Shown here: positions 48,408 to 63,281 of the stretch, piece after piece
Layout: each line of letters starts with the position of its first letter
How positions within the stretch are numbered: the stretch's first letter is position 1
Source: Diprion similis
Lineage: Eukaryota > Arthropoda > Insecta > Hymenoptera > Diprionidae
Reading direction: 5' to 3'
NCBI RefSeq assembly: GCF_021155765.1
Contig: NC_060114.1
Location: forward strand, 19,512,501 to 19,576,500
Length of the DNA: 64,000 bases
Position numbers and translations under genes: made by a program
The notes under the pieces: generated by a model
What the model was told of the DNA's origin: nothing
The model's database searches: none
Seen by the model: only the letters and a program-made list of their open reading frames with translations

Positions 48408-50572
48408 TCTATTTATAACAGATTTCGGAAAATACTGGAATCGATTTGTTCATACCCTATTTCGACGTAATTTTGCGAAAGGATTTCATTGCGCACAGTC
48501 ATGACACACTGCAAGCAATGAAACCGAACTCACCGCTGAAAAACATCAAATTTGCACTGGGTTTTCATAGAGATGGAGAACAAAAATTACAAACTCATAA
48601 CTACAAAGTTTCAGTTTCCGTTTATTTATCATGTCTTAGTCATAGTACAAGTGATCAGGTGTCAGTGTATACTACTCTACCAAGTTTCTAAATAGTATGA
48701 TATAATATCTTATTCTAATACATTGTACTGATAATGATATATTATACCAAAAATTATTATAATATCATATAATATATTGGTGCTACTATTTCATGTAATC
48801 TGGATTAAAATGAATAATAAATAAATTTCTCCGTATTTTCTGCGTATCTTCTCAGCTATTGGTCCTATTATTCTTTGAATGCCTTCCTCACAATCCATAG
48901 GATTCAATTAGCATAGAATTAAAGAGTCGTTTGAGTCGATTCCGAAACGGCAAGTCTTTCGCTCGGAAAAGAACGAAGGCTGACCCCTTTGGATTTTTTC
49001 AGTCGAAATTCGGCCGATTATGAGAAATATTTAGAGTAACTTCGAGATGCACTATATCGACGTAATTTTGCGAGAGGAATCGACTGCGCACAGTCCGAAT
49101 ACGCTGCGAGCAACGTATCAAGAGTTACGACCAAAAAATGAAAAATTTTCTTTGTAATTCCTCTGCTGTTGGTCTCAAGATATTTTCGATGTCTTTTTCG
49201 CATTCCTGAGGGTCAAATTAGTCGGAAAAGGGTCCTGCAAAACGATTCCCAGACGAAAAGTTTTGGAGCTCCAAAAATCGCAGAAAAGCAAGGCTTACCC
49301 CTTTGGATTTTTTCAGTCAAAATTTGGCCGATTTCAAAAAGTATTGAAAGTGACTTTGTGATGCACTATATCGACGTCATTTTGCGAGAGGAATCGACTG
49401 CGCACAGTCCGAATACGCTGCGAGCAACGTATCAAGAGTTACGGCCAAAAAATGGAAAATTTTCTTTGTAATTTCTCTGCTGTTGGTCTCACGATATTTT
49501 CGATGTCTTTTTCGCATTCCTGAGGGTCAAATTAGTCGGAAAAGGGTCCTGCAAAACGATTCCCAGACGAAAAGTTTTGGAGCTATAAAAATCGCAAAAA
49601 AGCAAGGCTAACCCCTTTGGATTTTTTCAGTCAAAATTTGGCCGATTTCAAAAAGTATTAAAAGTGACTTTGTCATGCACTATATCGACGTAATTTTGCG
49701 AGAGGAATCGACTGCACGCAGTCCGAATACGCTGCGAGCAACGTATCAAGAGTTACGGCCAAAAAATGAAAAATTTTCTTTGTAATTTCTCTGCTGTTGG
49801 TCTCACGATATTTTCGATGTCTTTTTCGCATTCCTGAGGGTCAAATTAGTCGGAAAAGGGTCCTGCAAAACGATTCCCAGACGAAAAGTTTTGGAGCTCC
49901 AAAAATCGCAAAAAAGCAAGGCTAACCCCTTTGGATTTTTTCAGTCAAAATTTGGCCGATTTCAAAAAGTATTAAAAGTGACTTTGTCATGCACTATATC
50001 GACGTAATTTTGCGAGAGGAATCGACTGCACGCAGTCCGAATACGCTGCGAGCAACGTATCAAGAGTTACGGCCAAAAAATGAAAAATTTTCTTTGTAAA
50101 TTCTGTGCTGTTGGTCTCACGATATTTTTGATGTCTTTTTCGCATTCCTGAGGGTCAAATTAGTCGGAAAAGGGTCCTGCAAAACGATTCCCAGACGAAA
50201 AGTTTTGGAGCTCCAAAAATCGCAAAAAAGCAAGGCTAACCCCTTTGGATTTTTTCAGTCAAAATTTGGCCGATTTCAAAAAGTATTAAAAGTGACTTTG
50301 TCATGCACTATATCGACGTAATTTTGCGAGAGGAATCGGCTGCACGCAGTCCGAATACGCTGCGAGCAACGTATCAAGAGTTACGGCCAAAAAATGAAAA
50401 ATTTTCTTTGTAATTCCTCTGCTGTTGGTCTCACGATATTTTTGATGTCTTTTTCGCATTCCTGAGGGTCAAATTAGTCGGAAAAGGGTCCTGCAAAACG
50501 ATTCCCAGACGAAAAGTTTTGGAGCTATAAAAATCGCAAAAAAGCAAGGCTAACCCCTTTGGATTTTTTCAG
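48408..50572. repeat. Higher-order repeat unit H2 (2165 bp)
   Basis: N-type spacer 48408-49153, then monomers at 49154, 49468, 49782 and 50096 and a half monomer from 50410. The monomer at 50096 carries private changes (GTAAATTCTGTGCTG, and ATCGGCTGC near 50334) that recur 7437 bp later in H5. Confidence 0.95.
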
Positions 50573-53365
50573 TCTATTTATAACAGATTTCGGAAAATAC
50601 TGGAATCGATTTGTTCATACCCTATTTCGACGTAATTTTGCGAAAGGATTTCATTGCGCACAGTCATGACACACTGCAAGCAATGAAACCGAACTCACCG
50701 CTGAAAAACATCAAATTTGCACTGGGTTTTCATAGAGATGGAGAACAAAAATTACAAACTCATAACTACAAAGTTTCAGTTTCCGTTTATTTATCATGTC
50801 TTAGTCATAGTACAAGTGATCAGGTGTCAGTGTATACTACTCTACCAAGTTTCTAAATAGTATGATATAATATCTTATTCTAATACATTGTACTGATAAT
50901 GATATATTATACCAAAAATTATTATAATATCATATAATATATTGGTGCTACTATTTCATGTAATCTGGATTAAAATCAATCATAAATAAATTTCTCCGTA
51001 TTTTCTGCGTATCTTCTCAGCTATTGGTCCTATTATTTTTTGAATGCCTTCCTCACAATCCATAGGATTCAATTAGCATAGAATTAAAGAGTCGTTTGAG
51101 TCGATTCCGAAACGGCAAGTCTTTCGCTCGGAAAAGAACGAAGGCTGACCCCTTTGGATTTTTTCAGTCGAAATTCGGCCGATTATGAGAAATATTTAGA
51201 GTAACTTCGAGATGCACTATATCGACGTAATTTTGCGAGAGGAATCGACTGCGCACAGTCCGAATACGCTGCGAGCAACGTATCAAGAGTTACGACCAAA
51301 AAATGAAAAATTTTCTTTGTAATTCCTCTGCTGTTGGTCTCAAGATATTTTCGATGTCTTTTTCGCATTCCTGAGGGTCAAATTAGTCGGAAAAGGGTCC
51401 TGCAAAACGATTCCCAGACGAAAAGTTTTGGAGCTCCAAAAATCGCAGAAAAGCAAGGCTTACCCCTTTGGATTTTTTCAGTCAAAATTTGGCCGATTTC
51501 AAAAAGTATTGAAAGTGACTTTGTGATGCACTATATCGACGTCATTTTGCGAGAGGAATCGACTGCGCACAGTCCGAATACGCTGCGAGCAACGTATCAA
51601 GAGTTACGGCCAAAAAATGGAAAATTTTCTTTGTAATTTCTCTGCTGTTGGTCTCACGATATTTTCGATGTCTTTTTCGCATTCCTGAGGGTCAAATTAG
51701 TCGAAAAAGGGTCCTGCAAAACGATTCCCAGACGAAAAGTTTTGGAGCTCCAAAAATCGCAAAAAAGCAAGGCTAACCCCTTTGGATTTTTTCAGTCAAA
51801 ATTTGGCCGATTTCAAAAAGTATTAAAAGTGACTTTGTCATGCACTATATCGACGTAATTTTGCGAGAGGAATCGACTGCACGCAGTCCGAATACGCTGC
51901 GAGCAACGTATCAAGAGTTACGGCCAAAAAATGAAAAATTTTCTTTGTAATTTCTCTGCTGTTGGTCTCACGATATTTTCGATGTCTTTTTCGCATTCCT
52001 GAGGGTCAAATTAGTCGGAAAAGGGTCCTGCAAAACGATTCCCAGACGTAAAGTTTTGGAGCTCCAAAAATCGCAAAAAAGCAAGGCTAACCCCTTTGGA
52101 TTTTTTCAGTCAAAATTTGGCCGATTTCAAAAAGTATTAAAAGTGACTTTGTCATGCACCATATCGACGTAATTTTGCGAGAGGAATCGACTGCACGCAG
52201 TCCGAATACGCTGCGAGCAACGTATCAAGAGTTACGGCCAAAAAATGAAAAATTTTCTTTGTAATTTCTCTGCTGTTGGTCTCACGATATTTTCGATGTC
52301 TTTTTCGCATTCCTGAGGGTCAAATTAGTCGGAAAAGGGTCCTGCAAAACGATTCCCAGACGAAAAGTTTTGGAGCTATAAAAATCGCAAAAAAGCAAGG
52401 CTAACCCCTTTGGATTTTTTCAGTCAAAATTTGGCCGATTTCAAAAAGTATTAAAAGTGACTTTGTCATGCACTATATCGACGTAATTTTGCGAGAGGAA
52501 TCGACTGCACGCAGTCCGAATACGCTGCGAGCAACGTATCAAGAGTTACGGCCAAAAAATGAAAAATTTTCTTTGTAATTTCTCTGCTGTTGGTCTCACG
52601 ATATTTTCGATGTCTTTTTCGCATTCCTGAGGGTCAAATTAGTCGGAAAAGGGTCCTGCAAAACGATTCCCAGACGAAAAGTTTTGGAGCTCCAAAAATC
52701 GCAAAAAAGCAAGGCTAACCCCTTTGGATTTTTTCAGTCAAAATTTGGCCGATTTCAAAAAGTATTAAAAGTGACTTTGTCATGCACTATATCGACGTAA
52801 TTTTGCGAGAGGAATCGACTGCACGCAGTCCGAATACGCTGCGAGCAACGTATCAAGAGTTACGGCCAAAAAATGAAAAATTTTCTTTGTAATTCCTCTG
52901 CTGTTGGTCTCACGATATTTTCGATGTCTTTTTCGCATTCCTGAGGGTCAAATTAGTCGGAAAAGGGTCCTGCAAAACGATTCCCAGACGAAAAGTTTTG
53001 GAGCTCCAAAAATCGCAAAAAAGCAAGGCTTACCCCTTTGGATTTTTTCAGTCAAAATTTGGCCGATTTCAAAAAGTATTAAAAGTGACTTTGTGATGCA
53101 CTATATCGACGTAATTTTGCGAGAGGAATCGACTGCGCGCAGTCCGAATACGCTGCGAGCAACGTATCAAGAGTTACGGCCAAAAACTGAAAATTTTTTT
53201 TTGTAATTCCTCTGCTGTTGGTCTCACGATATTTTCGATGTCTTTTTCGCATTCCTGAGGGTCAAATTAGTCGGAAAAGGGTCCTGCAAAACGATTCCCA
53301 GACGAAAAGTTTTGGAGCTATAAAAATCGCAAAAAAGCAAGGCTAACCCCTTTGGATTTTTTCAG
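50573..53365. repeat. Higher-order repeat unit H3 (2793 bp)
   Basis: V-type spacer 50573-51318 (TCAATCATAAAT instead of TGAATAATAAAT, and a T in place of C in TATTATTCTTTG), then monomers at 51319, 51633, 51947, 52261, 52575 and 52889 and a half monomer. The second monomer has TCGAAAAAGGG. Confidence 0.95.
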
Positions 53366-55844
53366 TCTATTTATAACAGATTTCGGAAAATACTGGAATC
53401 GATTTGTTCATACCCTATTTCGACGTAATTTTGCGAAAGGATTTCATTGCGCACAGTCATGACACACTGCAAGCAATGAAACCGAACTCACCGCTGAAAA
53501 ACATCAAATTTGCACTGGGTTTTCATAGAGATGGAGAACAAAAATTACAAACTCATAACTACAAAGTTTCAGTTTCCGTTTATTTATCATGTCTTAGTCA
53601 TAGTACAAGTGATCAGGTGTCAGTGTATACTACTCTACCAAGTTTCTAAATAGTATGATATAATATCTTATTCTAATACATTGTACTGATAATGATATAT
53701 TATACCAAAAATTATTATAATATCATATAATATATTGGTGCTACTATTTCATGTAATCTGGATTAAAATGAATAATAAATAAATTTCTCCGTATTTTCTG
53801 CGTATCTTCTCAGCTATTGGTCCTATTATTCTTTGAATGCCTTCCTCACAATCCATAGGATTCAATTAGCATAGAATTAAAGAGTCGTTTGAGTCGATTC
53901 CGAAACGGCAAGTCTTTCGCTCGGAAAAGAACGAAGGCTGACCCCTTTGGATTTTTTCAGTCGAAATTCGGCCGATTATGAGAAATATTTAGAGTAACTT
54001 CGAGATGCACTATATCGACGTAATTTTGAGAGAGGAATCGACTGCGCACAGTCCGAATACGCTGCGAGCAACGTATCAAGAGTTACGACCAAAAAATGAA
54101 AAATTTTCTTTGTAATTCCTCTGCTGTTGGTCTCACGATATTTTCGATGTCTTTTTCGCATTCCTGAGGGTCAAATTAGTCGGAAAAGGGTCCTGCAAAA
54201 CGATTCCCAGACGAAAAGTTTTGGAGCTCCAAAAATCGCAAAAAAGCAAGGCTAACCCCTTTGGATTTTTTCAGTCAAAATTTGGCTGATTTCAAAAAGT
54301 ATTAAAAGTGACTTTGTCATGCACTATATCGACGTAATTTTGCGAGAGGAATCGACTGCACGCAGTCCGAATACGCTGCGAGCAACGTATCAAGAGTTAC
54401 GGCCAAAAAATGAAAAATTTTCTTTGTAATTCCTCTGCTGTTGGTCTCACGATATTTTCGATGTCTTTTTCGCATTCCTGAGGGTCAAATTAGTCGGAAA
54501 AGGGTCCTGCAAAACGATTCCCAGACGAAAAGTTTTGGAGCTCCAAAAATCGCAAAAAAGCAAGGCTTACCCCTTTGGATTTTTTCAGTCAAAATTTGGC
54601 CGATTTCAAAAAGTATTAAAAGTGACTTTGTGATGCACTATATCGACGTAATTTTGCGAGAGGAATCGACTGCGCGCAGTCCGAATACGCTGCGAGCAAC
54701 GTATCAAGAGTTACGGCCAAAAACTGAAAATTTTTTTTTGTAATTCCTCTGCTGTTGGTCTCACGATATTTTCGATGTCTTTTTCGCATTCCTGAGGGTC
54801 AAATTAGTCGGAAAAGGGTCCTGCAAAACGATTCCCAGACGAAAAGTTTTGGAGCTATAAAAATCGCAAAAAAGCAAGGCTAACCCCTTTGGATTTTTTC
54901 AGTCAAAATTTGGCCGATTTCAAAAAGTATTAAAAGTGACTTTGTCATGCACTATATCGACGTAATTTTGCGAGAGGAATCGACTGCACGCAGTCCGAAT
55001 ACGCTGCGAGCAACGTATCAAGAGTTACGGCCAAAAAATGAAAAATTTTCTTTGTAATTTCTCTGCTGTTGGTCTCACGATATTTTCGATGTCTTTTTCG
55101 CATTCCTGAGGGTCAAATTAGTCGGAAAAGGGTCCTGCAAAACGATTCCCAGACGAAAAGTTTTGGAGCTCCAAAAATCGCAAAAAAGCAAGGCTAACCC
55201 CTTTGGATTTTTTCAGTCAAAATTTGGCCGATTTTAAAAAGTATTAAAAGTGACTTTGTCATGCACTATATCGACGTAATTTTGCGAGAGGAATCGACTG
55301 CACGCAGTCCGAATACGCTGCGAGCAACGTATCAAGAGTTACGGCCAAAAAATGAAAAATTTTCTTTGTAATTCCTCTGCTGTTGGTCTCACGATATTTT
55401 CGATGTCTTTTTCGCATTCCTGAGGGTCAAATTAGTCGGAAAAGGGTCCTGCAAAACGATTCCCAGACGAAAAGTTTTGGAGCTCCAAAAATCGCAAAAA
55501 AGCAAGGCTTACCCCTTTGGATTTTTTCAGTCAAAATTTGGCCGATTTCAAAAAGTATTAAAAGTGACTTTGTGATGCACTATATCGACGTAATTTTGCG
55601 AGAGGAATCGACTGCGCGCAGTCCGAATACGCTGCGAGCAACGTATCAAGAGTTACGGCCAAAAACTGAAAATTTTTTTTTGTAATTCCTCTGCTGTTGG
55701 TCTCACGATATTTTCGATGTCTTTTTCGCATTCCTGAGGGTCAAATTAGTCGGAAAAGGGTCCTGCAAAACGATTCCCAGACGAAAAGTTTTGGAGCTAT
55801 AAAAATCGCAAAAAAGCAAGGCTAACCCCTTTGGATTTTTTCAG
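53366..55844. repeat. Higher-order repeat unit H4 (2479 bp)
   Basis: N-type spacer 53366-54111 with a private TTTTGAGAGAGG change, then monomers at 54112, 54426, 54740, 55054 and 55368 and a half monomer. The monomers at 54426 and 55368 are of the same variant (AAACTGAAAATTTT near their ends), 942 bp apart. Confidence 0.95.
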
Positions 55845-58009
55845 TCTATTTATAACAGATTTCGGAAAATACTGGAATCGATTTGTTCATACCCTATTTC
55901 GACGTAATTTTGCGAAAGGATTTCATTGCGCACAGTCATGACACACTGCAAGCAATGAAACCGAACTCACCGCTGAAAAACATCAAATTTGCACTGGGTT
56001 TTCATAGAGATGGAGAACAAAAATTACAAACTCATAACTACAAAGTTTCAGTTTCCGTTTATTTATCATGTCTTAGTCATAGTACAAGTGATCAGGTGTC
56101 AGTGTATACTACTCTACCAAGTTTCTAAATAGTATGATATAATATCTTATTCTAATACATTGTACTGATAATGATATATTATACCAAAAATTATTATAAT
56201 ATCATATAATATATTGGTGCTACTATTTCATGTAATCTGGATTAAAATGAATAATAAATAAATTTCTCCGTATTTTCTGCGTATCTTCTCAGCTATTGGT
56301 CCTATTATTCTTTGAATGCCTTCCTCACAATCCATAGGATTCAATTAGCATAGAATTAAAGAGTCGTTTGAGTCGATTCCGAAACGGCAAGTCTTTCGCT
56401 CGGAAAAGAACGAAGGCTGACCCCTTTGGATTTTTTCAGTCGAAATTCGGCCGATTATGAGAAATATTTAGAGTAACTTCGAGATGCACTATATCGACGT
56501 AATTTTGCGAGAGGAATCGACTGCGCACAGTCCGAATACGCTGCGAGCAACGTATCAAGAGTTACGACCAAAAAATGAAAAATTTTCTTTGTAATTCCTC
56601 TGCTGTTGGTCTCAAGATATTTTCGATGTCTTTTTCGCATTCCTGAGGGTCAAATTAGTCGGAAAAGGGTCCTGCAAAACGATTCCCAGACGAAAAGTTT
56701 TGGAGCTCCAAAAATCGCAGAAAAGCAAGGCTTACCCCTTTGGATTTTTTCAGTCAAAATTTGGCCGATTTCAAAAAGTATTGAAAGTGACTTTGTGATG
56801 CACTATATCGACGTCATTTTGCGAGAGGAATCGACTGCGCACAGTCCGAATACGCTGCGAGCAACGTATCAAGAGTTACGGCCAAAAAATGGAAAATTTT
56901 CTTTGTAATTTCTCTGCTGTTGGTCTCACGATATTTTCGATGTCTTTTTCGCATTCCTGAGGGTCAAATTAGTCGGAAAAGGGTCCTGCAAAACGATTCC
57001 CAGACGAAAAGTTTTGGAGCTATAAAAATCGCAAAAAAGCAAGGCTAACCCCTTTGGATTTTTTCAGTCAAAATTTGGCCGATTTCAAAAAGTATTAAAA
57101 GTGACTTTGTCATACACTATATCGACGTAATTTTGCGAGAGGAATCGACTGCACGCAGTCCGAATACGCTGCGAGCAACGTATCAAGAGTTACGGCCAAA
57201 AAATGAAAAATTTTCTTTGTAATTTCTCTGCTGTTGGTCTCACGATATTTTCGATGTCTTTTTCGCATTCCTGAGGGTCAAATTAGTCGGAAAAGGGTCC
57301 TGCAAAACGATTCCCAGACGAAAAGTTTTGGAGCTCCAAAAATCGCAAAAAAGCAAGGCTAACCCCTTTGGATTTTTTCAGTCAAAATTTGGCCGATTTC
57401 AAAAAGTATTAAAAGTGACTTTGTCATGCACTATATCGACGTAATTTTGCGAGAGGAATCGACTGCACGCAGTCCGAATACGCTGCGAGCAACGTATCAA
57501 GAGTTACGGCCAAAAAATGAAAAATTTTCTTTGTAAATTCTGTGCTGTTGGTCTCACGATATTTTTGATGTCTTTTTCGCATTCCTGAGGGTCAAATTAG
57601 TCGGAAAAGGGTCCTGCAAAACGATTCCCAGACGAAAAGTTTTGGAGCTCCAAAAATCGCAAAAAAGCAAGGCTAACCCCTTTGGATTTTTTCAGTCAAA
57701 ATTTGGCCGATTTCAAAAAGTATTAAAAGTGACTTTGTCATGCACTATATCGACGTAATTTTGCGAGAGGAATCGGCTGCACGCAGTCCGAATACGCTGC
57801 GAGCAACGTATCAAGAGTTACGGCCAAAAAATGAAAAATTTTCTTTGTAATTCCTCTGCTGTTGGTCTCACGATATTTTTGATGTCTTTTTCGCATTCCT
57901 GAGGGTCAAATTAGTCGGAAAAGGGTCCTGCAAAACGATTCCCAGACGAAAAGTTTTGGAGCTATAAAAATCGCAAAAAAGCAAGGCTAACCCCTTTGGA
58001 TTTTTTCAG
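55845..58009. repeat. Higher-order repeat unit H5 (2165 bp), copy of H2
   Basis: N-type spacer, monomers at 56591, 56905, 57219 and 57533 and a half monomer. It matches H2 at an offset of 7437 bp, including the private variants; one difference seen is CATACACTAT near 57111 instead of CATGCACTAT. Confidence 0.95.
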
Positions 58010-60802
58010 TCTATTTATAACAGATTTCGGAAAATACTGGAATCGATTTGTTCATACCCTATTTCGACGTAATTTTGCGAAAGGATTTCATTGCGCACAG
58101 TCATGACACACTGCAAGCAATGAAACCGAACTCACCGCTGAAAAACATCAAATTTGCACTGGGTTTTCATAGAGATGGAGAACAAAAATTACAAACTCAT
58201 AACTACAAAGTTTCAGTTTCCGTTTATTTATCATGTCTTAGTCATAGTACAAGTGATCAGGTGTCAGTGTATACTACTCTACCAAGTTTCTAAATAGTAT
58301 GATATAATATCTTATTCTAATACATTGTACTGATAATGATATATTATACCAAAAATTATTATAATATCATATAATATATTGGTGCTACTATTTCATGTAA
58401 TCTGGATTAAAATCAATCATAAATAAATTTCTCCGTATTTTCTGCGTATCTTCTCAGCTATTGGTCCTATTATTTTTTGAATGCCTTCCTCACAATCCAT
58501 AGGATTCAATTAGCATAGAATTAAAGAGTCGTTTGAGTCGATTCCGAAACGGCAAGTCTTTCGCTCGGAAAAGAACGAAGGCTGACCCCTTTGGATTTTT
58601 TCAGTCGAAATTCGGCCGATTATGAGAAATATTTAGAGTAACTTCGAGATGCACTATATCGACGTAATTTTGCGAGAGGAATCGACTGCGCACAGTCCGA
58701 ATACGCTGCGAGCAACGTATCAAGAGTTACGACCAAAAAATGAAAAATTTTCTTTGTAATTCCTCTGCTGTTGGTCTCAAGATATTTTCGATGTCTTTTT
58801 CGCATTCCTGAGGGTCAAATTAGTCGGAAAAGGGTCCTGCAAAACGATTCCCAGACGAAAAGTTTTGGAGCTCCAAAAATCGCAGAAAAGCAAGGCTTAC
58901 CCCTTTGGATTTTTTCAGTCAAAATTTGGCCGATTTCAAAAAGTATTGAAAGTGACTTTGTGATGCACTATATCGACGTCATTTTGCGAGAGGAATCGAC
59001 TGCGCACAGTCCGAATACGCTGCGAGCAACGTATCAAGAGTTACGGCCAAAAAATGGAAAATTTTCTTTGTAATTTCTCTGCTGTTGGTCTCACGATATT
59101 TTCGATGTCTTTTTCGCATTCCTGAGGGTCAAATTAGTCGAAAAAGGGTCCTGCAAAACGATTCCCAGACGAAAAGTTTTGGAGCTCCAAAAATCGCAAA
59201 AAAGCAAGGCTAACCCCTTTGGATTTTTTCAGTCAAAATTTGGCCGATTTCAAAAAGTATTAAAAGTGACTTTGTCATGCACTATATCGACGTAATTTTG
59301 CGAGAGGAATCGACTGCACGCAGTCCGAATACGCTGCGAGCAACGTATCAAGAGTTACGGCCAAAAAATGAAAAATTTTCTTTGTAATTTCTCTGCTGTT
59401 GGTCTCACGATATTTTCGATGTCTTTTTCGCATTCCTGAGGGTCAAATTAGTCGGAAAAGGGTCCTGCAAAACGATTCCCAGACGTAAAGTTTTGGAGCT
59501 CCAAAAATCGCAAAAAAGCAAGGCTAACCCCTTTGGATTTTTTCAGTCAAAATTTGGCCGATTTCAAAAAGTATTAAAAGTGACTTTGTCATGCACCATA
59601 TCGACGTAATTTTGCGAGAGGAATCGACTGCACGCAGTCCGAATACGCTGCGAGCAACGTATCAAGAGTTACGGCCAAAAAATGAAAAATTTTCTTTGTA
59701 ATTTCTCTGCTGTTGGTCTCACGATATTTTCGATGTCTTTTTCGCATTCCTGAGGGTCAAATTAGTCGGAAAAGGGTCCTGCAAAACGATTCCCAGACGA
59801 AAAGTTTTGGAGCTATAAAAATCGCAAAAAAGCAAGGCTAACCCCTTTGGATTTTTTCAGTCAAAATTTGGCCGATTTCAAAAAGTATTAAAAGTGACTT
59901 TGTCATGCACTATATCGACGTAATTTTGCGAGAGGAATCGACTGCACGCAGTCCGAATACGCTGCGAGCAACGTATCAAGAGTTACGGCCAAAAAATGAA
60001 AAATTTTCTTTGTAATTTCTCTGCTGTTGGTCTCACGATATTTTCGATGTCTTTTTCGCATTCCTGAGGGTCAAATTAGTCGGAAAAGGGTCCTGCAAAA
60101 CGATTCCCAGACGAAAAGTTTTGGAGCTCCAAAAATCGCAAAAAAGCAAGGCTAACCCCTTTGGATTTTTTCAGTCAAAATTTGGCCGATTTCAAAAAGT
60201 ATTAAAAGTGACTTTGTCATGCACTATATCGACGTAATTTTGCGAGAGGAATCGACTGCACGCAGTCCGAATACGCTGCGAGCAACGTATCAAGAGTTAC
60301 GGCCAAAAAATGAAAAATTTTCTTTGTAATTCCTCTGCTGTTGGTCTCACGATATTTTCGATGTCTTTTTCGCATTCCTGAGGGTCAAATTAGTCGGAAA
60401 AGGGTCCTGCAAAACGATTCCCAGACGAAAAGTTTTGGAGCTCCAAAAATCGCAAAAAAGCAAGGCTTACCCCTTTGGATTTTTTCAGTCAAAATTTGGC
60501 CGATTTCAAAAAGTATTAAAAGTGACTTTGTGATGCACTATATCGACGTAATTTTGCGAGAGGAATCGACTGCGCGCAGTCCGAATACGCTGCGAGCAAC
60601 GTATCAAGAGTTACGGCCAAAAACTGAAAATTTTTTTTTGTAATTCCTCTGCTGTTGGTCTCACGATATTTTCGATGTCTTTTTCGCATTCCTGAGGGTC
60701 AAATTAGTCGGAAAAGGGTCCTGCAAAACGATTCCCAGACGAAAAGTTTTGGAGCTATAAAAATCGCAAAAAAGCAAGGCTAACCCCTTTGGATTTTTTC
60801 AG
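58010..60802. repeat. Higher-order repeat unit H6 (2793 bp), copy of H3
   Basis: V-type spacer, monomers at 58756, 59070, 59384, 59698, 60012 and 60326 and a half monomer. Private variants of H3 (GACGTAAAGTT, TGCACCATATCG) recur here exactly 7437 bp later. Confidence 0.95.
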
Positions 60803-63281
60803 TCTATTTATAACAGATTTCGGAAAATACTGGAATCGATTTGTTCATACCCTATTTCGACGTAATTTTGCGAAAGGATTTCATTGCGCACAGTCATGAC
60901 ACACTGCAAGCAATGAAACCGAACTCACCGCTGAAAAACATCAAATTTGCACTGGGTTTTCATAGAGATGGAGAACAAAAATTACAAACTCATAACTACA
61001 AAGTTTCAGTTTCCGTTTATTTATCATGTCTTAGTCATAGTACAAGTGATCAGGTGTCAGTGTATACTACTCTACCAAGTTTCTAAATAGTATGATATAA
61101 TATCTTATTCTAATACATTGTACTGATAATGATATATTATACCAAAAATTATTATAATATCATATAATATATTGGTGCTACTATTTCATGTAATCTGGAT
61201 TAAAATGAATAATAAATAAATTTCTCCGTATTTTCTGCGTATCTTCTCAGCTATTGGTCCTATTATTCTTTGAATGCCTTCCTCACAATCCATAGGATTC
61301 AATTAGCATAGAATTAAAGAGTCGTTTGAGTCGATTCCGAAACGGCAAGTCTTTCGCTCGGAAAAGAACGAAGGCTGACCCCTTTGGATTTTTTCAGTCG
61401 AAATTCGGCCGATTATGAGAAATATTTAGAGTAACTTCGAGATGCACTATATCGACGTAATTTTGCGAGAGGAATCGACTGCGCACAGTCCGAATACGCT
61501 GCGAGCAACGTATCAAGAGTTACGACCAAAAAATGAAAAATTTTCTTTGTAATTCCTCTGCTGTTGGTCTCAAGATATTTTCGATGTCTTTTTCGCATTC
61601 CTGAGGGTCAAATTAGTCGGAAAAGGGTCCTGCAAAACGATTCCCAGACGAAAAGTTTTGGAGCTCCAAAAATCGCAGAAAAGCAAGGCTTACCCCTTTG
61701 GATTTTTTCAGTCAAAATTTGGCCGATTTCAAAAAGTATTGAAAGTGACTTTGTGATGCACTATATCGACGTCATTTTGCGAGAGGAATCGACTGCGCAC
61801 AGTCCGAATACGCTGCGAGCAACGTATCAAGAGTTACGGCCAAAAAATGGAAAATTTTCTTTGTAATTTCTCTGCTGTTGGTCTCACGATATTTTCGATG
61901 TCTTTTTCGCATTCCTGAGGGTCAAATTAGTCGAAAAAGGGTCCTGCAAAACGATTCCCAGACGAAAAGTTTTGGAGCTCCAAAAATCGCAAAAAAGCAA
62001 GGCTAACCCCTTTGGATTTTTTCAGTCAAAATTTGGCCGATTTCAAAAAGTATTAAAAGTGACTTTGTCATGCACTATATCGACGTAATTTTGCGAGAGG
62101 AATCGACTGCACGCAGTCCGAATACGCTGCGAGCAACGTATCAAGAGTTACGGCCAAAAAATGAAAAATTTTCTTTGTAATTCCTCTGCTGTTGGTCTCA
62201 CGATATTTTCAATGTCTTTTTCGCATTCCTGAGGGTCAAATTAGTCGGAAAAGGGTCCTGCAAAACGATTCCCAGACGAAAAGTTTTGGAGCTATAAAAA
62301 TCGCAAAAAAGCAAGGCTAACCCCTTTGGATTTTTTCAGTCAAAATTTGGCCGATTTCAAAAAGTATTAAAAGTGACTTTGTCATGCACTATATCGACGT
62401 AATTTTGCGAGAGGAATCGACTGCACGCAGTCCGAATACGCTGCGAGCAACGTATCAAGAGTTACGGCCAAAAAATGAAAAATTTTCTTTGTAATTTCTC
62501 TGCTGTTGGTCTCACGATATTTTCGATGTCTTTTTCGCATTCCTGAGGGTCAAATTAGTCGGAAAAGGGTCCTGCAAAACGATTCCCAGACGAAAAGTTT
62601 TGGAGCTCCAAAAATCGCAAAAAAGCAAGGCTAACCCCTTTGGATTTTTTCAGTCAAAATTTGGCCGATTTCAAAAAGTATTAAAAGTGACTTTGTCATG
62701 CACTATATCGACGTAATTTTGCGAGAGGAATCGACTGCACGCAGTCCGAATACGCTGCGAGCAACGTATCAAGAGTTACGGCCAAAAAATGAAAAATTTT
62801 CTTTGTAATTCCTCTGCTGTTGGTCTCACGATATTTTCGATGTCTTTTTCGCATTCCTGAGGGTCAAATTAGTCGGAAAAGGGTCCTGCAAAACGATTCC
62901 CAGACGAAAAGTTTTGGAGCTCCAAAAATCGCAAAAAAGCAAGGCTTACCCCTTTGGATTTTTTCAGTCAAAATTTGGCCGATTTCAAAAAGTATTAAAA
63001 GTGACTTTGTGATGCACTATATCGACGTAATTTTGCGAGAGGAATCGACTGCGCGCAGTCCGAATACGCTGCGAGCAACGTATCAAGAGTTACGGCCAAA
63101 AACTGAAAATTTTTTTTTGTAATTCCTCTGCTGTTGGTCTCACGATATTTTCGATGTCTTTTTCGCATTCCTGAGGGTCAAATTAGTCGGAAAAGGGTCC
63201 TGCAAAACGATTCCCAGACGAAAAGTTTTGGAGCTATAAAAATCGCAAAAAAGCAAGGCTAACCCCTTTGGATTTTTTCAG
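60803..63281. repeat. Higher-order repeat unit H7 (2479 bp), mosaic copy of H4
   Basis: N-type spacer, monomers at 61549, 61863, 62177, 62491 and 62805 and a half monomer. The last three monomers correspond to H4, but the first two match the beginning of the V-type units H3 and H6 (TCTCAAGATA, then TCGAAAAAGGG). Confidence 0.93.

Noticed and set aside
46989-63122. Recurring open frames of 60-100 codons in the satellite (for example at 47946-48248, 49169-49471, 46281-46526)
   Set aside because: They repeat only because the DNA repeats. The 314-bp monomer is not a multiple of three, frames open and close with single-base variants, and no domain is recognisable.
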